In this document: one piece after another, positions 1-4,869 of the stretch
How positions within the stretch are numbered: the first letter of the stretch is position 1
How the letters are laid out: every line of letters begins with the position of its first letter
Translations under genes and position numbers: made by a program
DNA from: JAWCLZ01 sp038850275
GTDB taxonomy: Archaea; Halobacteriota; JAWCLZ01
Reading direction: 5' to 3'
Assembly: GCA_038850275.1 (NCBI GenBank)
Contig: JAWCLZ010000042.1
Span: forward strand, 1-6,729
DNA length: 6,729 nt
Notes under the pieces: model-generated
The model's database searches: none
Told to the model about the DNA's origin: nothing
Seen by the model: the letters and a program-made list of their open reading frames with translations, nothing else

Positions 1-129
1 ATTAATTGGGATCTTGGCTATCCAGTTGATTTCATATGCTATACCCCTGGGGAATTTGAAGATTTAAAGAAAAAAGTTTCCTTAGTGAGGGAGGCGCTGG
101 AGGAAGGTATTGAGATAAAACTGGACTAA
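1..129 (+). CDS. Nucleotidyltransferase-domain protein, C-terminal fragment
   Basis: The frame is open from the first base to a TAA at 127-129 and gives 42 residues. It contains the segment YPVDFICYTPGEFE followed by KKKVSLVREALEEGIEI. This matches the usual ending of small archaeal nucleotidyltransferase-domain proteins (minimal nucleotidyltransferase, MNT type), where a G-x-PVD-v-x-YTPEEFE stretch is followed by a helix and an 'eGi-l' ending. The catalytic GS-x10-D-x-D motif would lie upstream, outside the window, so activity cannot be judged. Members of this family often pair with a HEPN protein as a toxin-antitoxin-like module, but no HEPN gene is visible downstream. The gene is convergent with the membrane protease gene, with 22 bp between the stop codons. 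The family call rests on this C-terminal motif alone. Confidence 0.72.
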   Translation: MNWDLGYPVDFICYTPGEFEDLKKKVSLVREALEEGIEIKLD

Positions 130-151
130 ACGCTGATTCATAAGTCTTGAT

Positions 152-1060
152 CTACATCACATGTTCCTTCTCAATTTTTCTATCATAGAAAAACAAAGCA
201 AGGTTTATCATTGCAAGTGCTATGAATCCAGGTAGTCCCATTTCCCCAGTGGTTAGGTCATTTCCTCCTTTTATTAGCATTATGGATATTCCATAGGTGC
301 CATTTAGGCTTCCGTGCATAATTGCTGCTGCAATCACTGATTTGGCTTTGATTCTGATGTAGCTGAAGATTGGTGAGAGGAGCAGGGTGAATATTGCCAT
401 CATAAAAACTCCAGGGAGTGGATGCTCAGGATAATTATATCCTTGGATTATGAGTGGAGCGTGCCAGAGGCCCCAAGTTATTCCTATCACTAGCGATGAT
501 CTCCAGAAGCCCAAGTGCTCGAGTTGTTTAAGTAGAAAGCCTCTCCATCCTAATTCCTCTCCAAAGCCTGCAACTGCGTTTATAGTTATGCCTGCGATTA
601 AGCCTTGAATTATGGCTATGTAGATCGGGTGAATCGGTGAAGCTGTAATTTGATTTTTAATCTGCTCAATTTGCTCCTGTGTAAGCGTGCTTTGATATCT
701 CTCAATTATTCCCTCCATATTAGGTGTGTATTGAATTCCTGGGAATAGCAGGCTTATTGCGAATGTTAGAAATGCTATTAATAGTGGGAGGAGCCAAGCT
801 GCTAGAAACCATTTGTTTAATTTGAATGAAATTCCAAGTTCTTTTAATGATTCTCTATAGATGAATTTCTGAATGATAATAGTGGTAGTCATGGGGATGA
901 ACATGTAGCTGATTGCTAAAACTAACCCATCTATCCCAGCTACTCTCCCACTTGATAGATAATATAGAACTGCTAGGAGATATGAAAATAGGAATGTAAG
1001 TGTAATGAAAAGCAGAGTTTTTCTGAATTTTATTTTCATTTTTATTTCTTCACTTACCAC
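152..1060 (-). CDS. CPBP-family intramembrane metalloprotease (CAAX protease/bacteriocin-processing, Abi-like)
   Basis: This is a polytopic membrane protein of up to 302 residues with about eight hydrophobic segments (roughly 15-35, 44-64, 83-105, 145-165, 188-207, 217-237, 241-262 and 277-292). The conserved CPBP (Abi) motifs are all present. E168-E169-x3-R173 lies in FGEELGWRGFLL, H200 in WGLWHAP, and H249-x3-N253 in MHGSLN. These glutamates and histidines are the expected intramembrane catalytic residues. Family members include CAAX-prenyl endopeptidases and bacteriocin-immunity or maturation proteins; the substrate here is unknown. The longest reading starts at a GTG at 1060. The ATG at 1039 (residue 8, MKIKFRK) is probably the real start, because it directly precedes the first membrane segment with a positively charged lead. 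It is convergent with the nucleotidyltransferase and divergent from the methyltransferase relic, so it is probably transcribed alone. Confidence 0.9.
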   Translation of the reverse strand: MVSEEIKMKIKFRKTLLFITLTFLFSYLLAVLYYLSSGRVAGIDGLVLAISYMFIPMTTTIIIQKFIYRESLKELGISFKLNKWFLAAWLLPLLIAFLTFAISLLFPGIQYTPNMEGIIERYQSTLTQEQIEQIKNQITASPIHPIYIAIIQGLIAGITINAVAGFGEELGWRGFLLKQLEHLGFWRSSLVIGITWGLWHAPLIIQGYNYPEHPLPGVFMMAIFTLLLSPIFSYIRIKAKSVIAAAIMHGSLNGTYGISIMLIKGGNDLTTGEMGLPGFIALAMINLALFFYDRKIEKEHVM

Positions 1061-1165
1061 GTTTATACAGCTTATCGATGAACAGCTATTTGAAGATGTT
1101 GAATTGAATAATAAAATTTGGTGCAGAATATAGCTGCTAAGAGTGAAGGCTAAGATATAATAGAA

Positions 1166-1672
1166 TTGCTAGTTTTTATGACTATTGAATCTCCAATGGA
1201 GTTCTTTGCTTTTACGCGGTGGAGAAAAAGGCTTTTCAATGAGGTAAACTCTAGAGATGGAGTTGTACTGGAGATAGGCGTTGGAAGTGGTAAGAATATC
1301 TCTTTCTATGGAGAGGGCAAGTTTGTTGCATTTGATATTAGCGAGAAGATGATTTCGAGGGCGAAAGCGAGGAAAAGGGCAAAGGATAAAGCTGTGGAGC
1401 TGTTGATCGCTGATGTCAAGTTTATGCCTTTTAAAGATGAGGCGTTCGATGTTATTATCTCAACTTTACTTTTTGCTTGAGAATCCAGTGAATGGATTGA
1501 GAGAGTTATTTAGAGTGCTTAAAAGCGATGGTCAAGCTTTTTTCCTCGAGCATGTTTTGCCTAAAAATAGAATCTTGGGTACAAGAACATTGCCCGGAGA
1601 TAAATAGGAAAACTGATGGAAAATATTAGGAATGCAGGATTTGAATTAGCCGAGGAGAGAATTTATTTCTAA
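1166..1672 (+). pseudogene. Decayed class I SAM-dependent methyltransferase (UbiE/COQ5-like, Methyltransf_11 type)
   Basis: The first piece (from TTG 1166 or ATG 1178 to a premature TGA at 1478-1480) carries SAM-binding motif I (VLEIGVGSGKN, residues 34-44), the acidic end of beta-2 (FDIS, D57) and IADV-x-PFKDEAFDVIIST. The sequence then continues in another frame from about 1467 (ENPVNGLRELFRVLK ... FFLEHVLPKNRILG), stopping at 1605-1607. A short stretch in a third frame (EINRKT, 1597-1614) follows, then a last piece back in the original frame (ENIRNAGFELAEERIYF, 1619-1672, TAA). Together these reproduce, in order, the motifs of small methyltransferases of this family. At least three frame changes are needed. 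Compared with family memory, several residues are missing after LLF and a dozen or so between RILG and INRKT. It could encode only a truncated 104-residue product without the catalytic C-terminal half. Neighbouring genes are intact, so general sequencing error is a less likely cause. Confidence 0.82.
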
Positions 1673-1711
1673 CAGTCTATTAGTTATTTAAGGCAATAAG
1701 CGACAATTGAG

Positions 1712-3097
1712 CTATAATTCATAGCTGCAGCCTTCCACTGGTAAGATAACTTTGGTTTTAAGCTTCTTTAGAAATGGAATGAACATATTCGCATTTCTCG
1801 TGTGCACTGGGAAGAATTTCTCCGGCTTTAATCTCTCCACTACTTCATATATATCCTCAGCCCTTGCGTGTCCAGAGGTATGGATGTGATAGAGGGGCAC
1901 GCCATATATAGCGAGCCAGCGCTTTAATCTCTCATAGTCAAGTTCCATTTCCTCTTCAAAGGGCTCGGTTTGGGAGAGAATATAAACACTACCACTAGGT
2001 GGGTTTAGATATCTTATGGGCGTGAATTGCCAAGCATCGAGATATAAATATTTCTCTGGATTTGCCTTCAATTCCTTTGGTTGAATGAATACCTCTCGAC
2101 CGCTGTGCTCTATTATTCGCTTCACTCTCTTGCTTTTCTCGGCTGTTAGCTCTCGGATAAATACACTTGCATCTCTACCTAACCTAGGAATCTCTCCACT
2201 CAACCTTGGGTCTCCCTCTAGCGAGATTAAGGTGAGAGCGATTAATTGTGAGACTATTAATTTTTTATCCAGCTCTCTAGCTATTTCCCAATGCATTCTA
2301 ATTCTATCAACATCGCTATGCGAGACACTTGCAATTGCCAAGCCACCTTTGCAGGTATTTTCAATTGCTCTCTTAGTATAGTTCTTCACATCCTCTTCAG
2401 AAAGAGGCACGCCCCCGCCCTCGATATTTGTGCCCTCGCAGATCAAGGCCTTAACTGGCTCGCCCAGTTTTTCTAAGTACTTGATAAATGAATCGGTATA
2501 CTCAGAAACCACGCCGTGTCTTCGAAAATCACCAGTGTAGATAATTAGTCCCTCAGAGGTTGTTATAGCGAAAGAATAAGCACTTGGAATGCTGTGATCA
2601 ACGTGATATGGCACGGCTCTTAGATCGCTGAATTTAAGTGCTCTACCTGTTCTAAAAGCTTTATATCTAGATTTATCTCTCTCTTGATATTGCTTTATAG
2701 CATAATTCTGCTTTGCCTTAACTTGCATATGCTCATTGAAAATTTTATAAGCAGCCTCGCCCAGCCAAATTGGTATATCGCTTCTAGTGAGCGTAGTTCC
2801 ACCTATGTGATCGCTATGAGCGTGGGATATTAATATGGCATCACAGGGTTTTTCCTCCTCTTTTCCCTCTTCTTCCTCTTCATACATCTCAGGAATTCTA
2901 GGTACTAGGCCAACGTCTAAGTATTCCTCAATTGAATAGCGAGGTGAATCTACTGGGAAGGTGTAGTAATCGCTCAGCTTGCTCAAGCAAAAGCCATAGT
3001 CTAGGAATACTCTTGCCTTATACTTGCTATCTTCAAGGAGAACTGCATTGCCTCCAATTGTATTTACTCCACCGTAAAAAGTTAACTTGACAGGCAT
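1712..3097 (-). CDS. RNase J-like beta-CASP metallo-beta-lactamase-fold ribonuclease
   Basis: A 461-residue protein of the usual length for archaeal RNase J relatives, probably acting on RNA in the cytoplasm with two zinc ions. It opens with VKLTFYGGVNTIGGN (motif like RNase J 'GG-x-EIG-x-N') and FLDYG (D33). Metal-binding motif 2 is SHAHSDHIGG (H92, H94, D96, H97), motif 3 is VDHSIP (H168) and motif 4 is YTGDFR (D190). The beta-CASP insertion follows: CEGTN (E221, motif A position), HTSGHA (H406/H410) and FFPVHTRN (H432), as in RNase J enzymes. An acidic stretch at residues 73-82, rich in Glu, sits just before the catalytic HxHxDH and looks like a surface loop insertion. The ATG at 3097 is right because the family motif starts two residues later. 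The phosphatase gene lies upstream on the same strand, 100 bp away. Assignment to the exact subgroup (RNase J versus another beta-CASP group) is less sure than the fold. Confidence 0.87.
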   Translation of the reverse strand: MPVKLTFYGGVNTIGGNAVLLEDSKYKARVFLDYGFCLSKLSDYYTFPVDSPRYSIEEYLDVGLVPRIPEMYEEEEEGKEEEKPCDAILISHAHSDHIGGTTLTRSDIPIWLGEAAYKIFNEHMQVKAKQNYAIKQYQERDKSRYKAFRTGRALKFSDLRAVPYHVDHSIPSAYSFAITTSEGLIIYTGDFRRHGVVSEYTDSFIKYLEKLGEPVKALICEGTNIEGGGVPLSEEDVKNYTKRAIENTCKGGLAIASVSHSDVDRIRMHWEIARELDKKLIVSQLIALTLISLEGDPRLSGEIPRLGRDASVFIRELTAEKSKRVKRIIEHSGREVFIQPKELKANPEKYLYLDAWQFTPIRYLNPPSGSVYILSQTEPFEEEMELDYERLKRWLAIYGVPLYHIHTSGHARAEDIYEVVERLKPEKFFPVHTRNANMFIPFLKKLKTKVILPVEGCSYEL

Positions 3098-3143
3098 AAT
3101 TTGGATATATTCAATTGAAGAATTATGAAGTTTGGGATATGAT

Positions 3144-3161
3144 TATTCCCTCTAGGGAATA
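3144..3161. repeat. 18-bp perfect inverted repeat in the phosphatase/RNase J-like gap
   Basis: The sequence TATTCCCTCTAGGGAATA has 8-bp complementary arms around a central CT. It lies 46 bp upstream of the ATG of the RNase J-like gene and 36 bp past the stop of the phosphatase gene. No T-run follows it in the minus direction, so it does not look like an intrinsic terminator. An operator for the RNase J-like gene or an mRNA hairpin are both possible. Confidence 0.45.
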
Positions 3162-3197
3162 GCAGGTAGAGGCAAGTATCATATGCTTATTTATTAT

Positions 3198-3671
3198 TTA
3201 TATTTTCTCGCAATTTATCTTATCCAGTGCTCTCTCCAGCAGCATTTTTATTTCATATGCAACTTCTCTATAGACCTCTATATCCCTTCCTATGGGATCG
3301 CGAATATCGAAATCTCTATAGCCCGCGAATTCACCTAGGGTATATATCTTTGCTTTGCTCTCGGGATGCATTTCAATTATCTCTTCCTTTATCTCTCGCG
3401 TCATTGCGAGAATTAAATCATTTTGCTTTATCATTTCTTCATCCAGCTGCTTTGTTATGTGATTTGAGATATCTATGCCCATTTCCCTTAAAACTAATAT
3501 TGCATTGCGAGCAGCTTTCCCTGGGTAAGCTGCAATGGCTGCGATTCCAGCTGAGGATAGAGCTATCTTTTGATTTCTACCTAGCTCTAGCATTTTCCTC
3601 AAAATTCCCTCTGCCATTGGACTTCTACATTTATTTCCCTCGCAAACGAATAATATGTTTTTATAAGCCAT
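3198..3671 (-). CDS. Low-molecular-weight protein-tyrosine phosphatase family protein
   Basis: 157 residues, the normal size of the family. The active-site P-loop is at the N-terminus: FVCEGNKCRSPMAEG, giving C10-x5-R16-S17, with C10 as nucleophile and R16 binding phosphate. The general acid lies in RDPIG (D125-P126), followed by a family-typical 'Y-R-x-V-x-EI' helix. The enzyme would hydrolyse phosphoprotein substrates in the cytoplasm by a cysteinyl-phosphate intermediate. The YwlE-like arginine phosphatases and arsenate reductases share this fold. Residue 11, which helps set tyrosine versus arginine preference, is Glu here, so the substrate stays open. The ATG at 3671 is preceded by AAGGAG (3675-3680), a good ribosome binding site, though spaced only three bases from the start codon. 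The gene is divergent from the toxin-antitoxin operon and may be co-transcribed with the RNase J-like gene downstream. Confidence 0.92.
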   Translation of the reverse strand: MAYKNILFVCEGNKCRSPMAEGILRKMLELGRNQKIALSSAGIAAIAAYPGKAARNAILVLREMGIDISNHITKQLDEEMIKQNDLILAMTREIKEEIIEMHPESKAKIYTLGEFAGYRDFDIRDPIGRDIEVYREVAYEIKMLLERALDKINCEKI

Positions 3672-3728
3672 TTACTCCTTTTTTTCTATCCTCAATTTTC
3701 AATTTAATTTCTCCGATATATCAATATC

Positions 3729-3742
3729 AATATATTTTTCCT
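3729..3742 (-). promoter_or_regulatory. Candidate BRE/TATA promoter of the phosphatase gene
   Basis: Read on the minus strand the site is AGGAAAAATATATT: a purine-rich BRE-like stretch followed directly by a TATA-like box. Archaeal transcription starts about 25 bp past the box, which would be near 3705 and leave a leader of about 35 nt carrying the AAGGAG site before the ATG at 3671. The spacing fits well, but AT-rich sequence gives such matches by chance. Confidence 0.5.
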
Positions 3743-3744
3743 AT

Positions 3745-3802
3745 GCAGTATTGTGGTGATAATTCTATTCTAAGCAGTATTGTGGTGATAATTCTATTCT
3801 AA
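3745..3802. repeat. Perfect 29-bp tandem direct duplication
   Basis: Two identical 29-bp units lie end to end (3745-3773 and 3774-3802), each starting GCAGTATTGTGGTGATAATT and ending in TATTCTAA. Their boundaries are sharp: the bases before the first unit and after the second do not continue the repeat. The pair sits just upstream of the candidate BRE/TATA of the phosphatase gene, in the divergent gap shared with the toxin-antitoxin operon. It may be a recent slippage duplication or a doubled regulator-binding site. Two copies with no spacer are not a CRISPR array. Confidence 0.95.
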
Positions 3803-3940
3803 ATTCTAAATAAAAACTTTTCAAGATCATGCGCTCCATTCGTTCGCTGAGTCATCTGCGACTCATATTTATATCGCTTTCATATTCGCCGCTCTCCCAT
3901 ATTTATCCCATTGCTTTTGAACTTGGAAAAGAATAAGTAT

Positions 3941-3962
3941 TTGTAAACAATATTGTTTACAA
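3941..3962. promoter_or_regulatory. Perfect 22-bp palindromic operator of the toxin-antitoxin operon
   Basis: The left half TTGTAAACAAT is followed at once by its exact complement ATTGTTTACAA. The palindrome ends 7 bp before the antitoxin ATG at 3970. RHH antitoxins bind palindromes at their own promoters as dimers of dimers, so this is the expected autorepression site. No ribosome binding site lies between the palindrome and the ATG, which suggests a leaderless mRNA. In that case the palindrome would cover about -29 to -8, where TBP/TFB and RNA polymerase load, and bound antitoxin would block initiation. Confidence 0.8.
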
Positions 3963-3969
3963 GATAAAT

Positions 3970-4188
3970 ATGGTTCAAGTTCAAGTCAGATTACCTCCGA
4001 AAACTTTGAAGGAAATCGATAAATGGGTGGCACAGAAAAAATTCAAGAGTCGAAGTGATGCGATTAGAGCTATTATAAACTTTTACGAGGAAAGAGAAAA
4101 AACCCTTGAGTTTCTCAAGATGCTGATGAAGCGGAGCGAGGAAGCTAAGAAGCATCCCGAGATTCTAGTTTCATTAGAGGAATTATAG
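3970..4188 (+). CDS. Ribbon-helix-helix (CopG/ParD-like) antitoxin
   Basis: A 72-residue protein. Residues 2-8 (VQVQVRL) form the expected DNA-contacting beta strand, followed by helix 1 (about 10-23) and helix 2 beginning at SRSDAIRAIINFY (27-39), the classic RHH pattern. The charged C-terminal tail (41-72) would wrap and neutralise the toxin. It should repress its own operon through the 22-bp palindrome just upstream and should be degraded under stress to free the toxin. The ATG at 3970 is the only sensible start, since the beta strand begins at once. Its TAG stop overlaps the toxin start by one base, so the two are translationally coupled. Confidence 0.92.
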   Translation: MVQVQVRLPPKTLKEIDKWVAQKKFKSRSDAIRAIINFYEEREKTLEFLKMLMKRSEEAKKHPEILVSLEEL

Positions 4189-4454
4189 TGGCTTTTGCGG
4201 TTTTTCTCCATCCGAAAGCTGCCAAAGCTCTGGAGAAGATTGAAAAATCAGTCTCGCTGAGAATAAAAGAAAAACTCGCTAATTTAAAAGAAGACCCTGA
4301 AATTGGAAAACCACTGAAGTACACTAACTTCTATAGCCTTAGAATCTCCGATTACCGTGCAATTTATGAAATTGAAAGAGAGAAAAATCGCGTGGTCATA
4401 CTGTTCATCGGACACAGAAAAAAGGTCTACGATGATTTTTCGAAAATCTTCTAA
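4188..4454 (+). CDS. RelE/ParE-superfamily toxin
   Basis: An 88-residue protein of normal RelE size. It has the N-terminal beta strand and helical hairpin (FLHPKAAKALEKIEK, then an amphipathic helix), the LKEDPEIGKPLK loop, and the core LRISDYRAIYEI (R52, R57, Y60). It ends in the strand VVILFIGHRKKVYDD with H76, R77 and Y81. These basic residues and the terminal tyrosine correspond to those used by RelE toxins to cut mRNA in the ribosomal A site, so an mRNA interferase is more likely than a ParE gyrase poison, though the fold alone does not settle this. The start is GTG 4188, sharing its G with the antitoxin TAG, with GAGGA at 4177-4181 as a well-spaced ribosome binding site. No key residue is obviously lost, so the toxin is probably active. 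Confidence 0.92.
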   Translation: MAFAVFLHPKAAKALEKIEKSVSLRIKEKLANLKEDPEIGKPLKYTNFYSLRISDYRAIYEIEREKNRVVILFIGHRKKVYDDFSKIF

Positions 4455-4463
4455 GATTTTTTT
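4434..4463 (+). terminator. Candidate terminator of the toxin-antitoxin operon
   Basis: The arms AAAATCTT (4443-4450) and AAGATTTT (4453-4460) can pair across the toxin stop codon, followed without a break by a run of seven T (4457-4463). A competing hairpin can form from GATTTT (4434-4439) with GAAAATC (4442-4448). Archaeal transcription often ends at T-runs alone, so the T-run is the stronger evidence. The stem is all but pure A/T and so weak. Confidence 0.45.
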
Positions 4464-4551
4464 CTAACTCTCGTATATTCTCGCCTAGCTTTTGATTTCC
4501 TCGGGATTTGACTCTCACCATAGTCCCTTCCCATGGCAGGGTGCGCACTTT

Positions 4552-4559
4552 TATATATA
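4552..4559 (+). promoter_or_regulatory. TATA-like box in the toxin/rad50 gap
   Basis: The run TATATATA lies within CACTTTTATATATAG, a much better TATA match than those of nearby genes. A start site would fall near 4580. The only downstream ATG in range (4586) opens a 21-residue frame ending at 4651, with no family resemblance that I can see. The box may instead drive a non-coding RNA or be the leftover promoter of the degraded gene that ends at 4866. Confidence 0.4.
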
Positions 4560-4579
4560 GCTGGTAGAGGGATAAGTTG

Positions 4580-4720
4580 CTGTTTATGCAGTTGGGCTTG
4601 AGCTATCCGCAATTGCTCCAAGTGGAGCATTTAGATATGCTTAGCCGATAGCTGCTTAGGCATTAGTGGGCATTAAGCGAAATCTTTCATATTGCTTTTC
4701 CCTTCATTATGAAAGGGTGA
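4580..4720 (+). ncRNA. Possible structured non-coding RNA
   Basis: No intact gene covers this stretch. It contains nested complementary arms: AGCTATC (4601-4607) pairs with GATAGCT (4647-4653) and encloses the hairpin TGCTCC-AAGT-GGAGCA (4614-4629). Further on, CTTTCATA (4684-4691) pairs exactly with TATGAAAG (4708-4715). It follows a good TATA-like box. Short inverted repeats are common by chance in A/T-rich DNA, and no known RNA family is recognised, so this is a tentative call. Confidence 0.2.
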
Positions 4721-4725
4721 ATTTA

Positions 4726-4866
4726 ATTAGGAGTGGGAAACAGCCAATTGTGGCCCCGTGTTCAGGCACTTGAAGGGCTGAAGAAATTCTAGCAGCTCTT
4801 TATAATAAATATGGCTTGAAAGTTATTGTGGGGATAGAACCAGACAAGCCTTCAATTCAAATGTAA
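4726..4866 (+). pseudogene. 3' remnant of an unidentified protein-coding gene
   Basis: One frame reads PIVAPCSGT (4744-4770), an in-frame TGA (4771-4773), then RAEEILAALYNKYGLKVIV and GIEPDKPSIQM, ending in TAA at 4864-4866. The last 30 codons look like real protein: an amphipathic helix, a hydrophobic strand and a sensible C-terminus. No start or ribosome binding site supports a small intact gene, and the same frame has further stops at 4642 and 4657. I read it as the end of a gene inactivated by point change and upstream decay. The family is not recognised. Its stop lies 3 bp from the rad50 stop on the other strand. Upstream, VAVYAVGLELSAIAPSGAF (about 4576-4632) in the same frame may be an older part of the same gene. 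Confidence 0.4.
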
Positions 4867-4869
4867 ATG

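Noticed and set aside
2085..2476. Two overlapping plus-strand open frames inside the RNase J-like gene
   Set aside because: They lie wholly antisense to a gene with complete catalytic motifs, have no family-like motifs and reflect its codon pattern.
3227..3802. Plus-strand 191-codon open frame opposite the phosphatase
   Set aside because: It is antisense to an intact phosphatase with all active-site residues. Its translation is rich in Leu/Phe/Ser as expected of a shadow, and it runs into the tandem repeat.
3745..3802. CRISPR array
   Set aside because: The two 29-bp copies abut with no spacer, and no cas genes are nearby.
3848..3865. Hairpin TGAGTC-ATCTGC-GACTCA in the phosphatase/antitoxin gap
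   Set aside because: Only a 6-bp stem with no T-run and no clear relation to either promoter; it could easily be chance.
4586..4651. 21-residue open frame after the TATA-like box
   Set aside because: No ribosome binding site, no recognisable protein pattern and too short to separate from chance.
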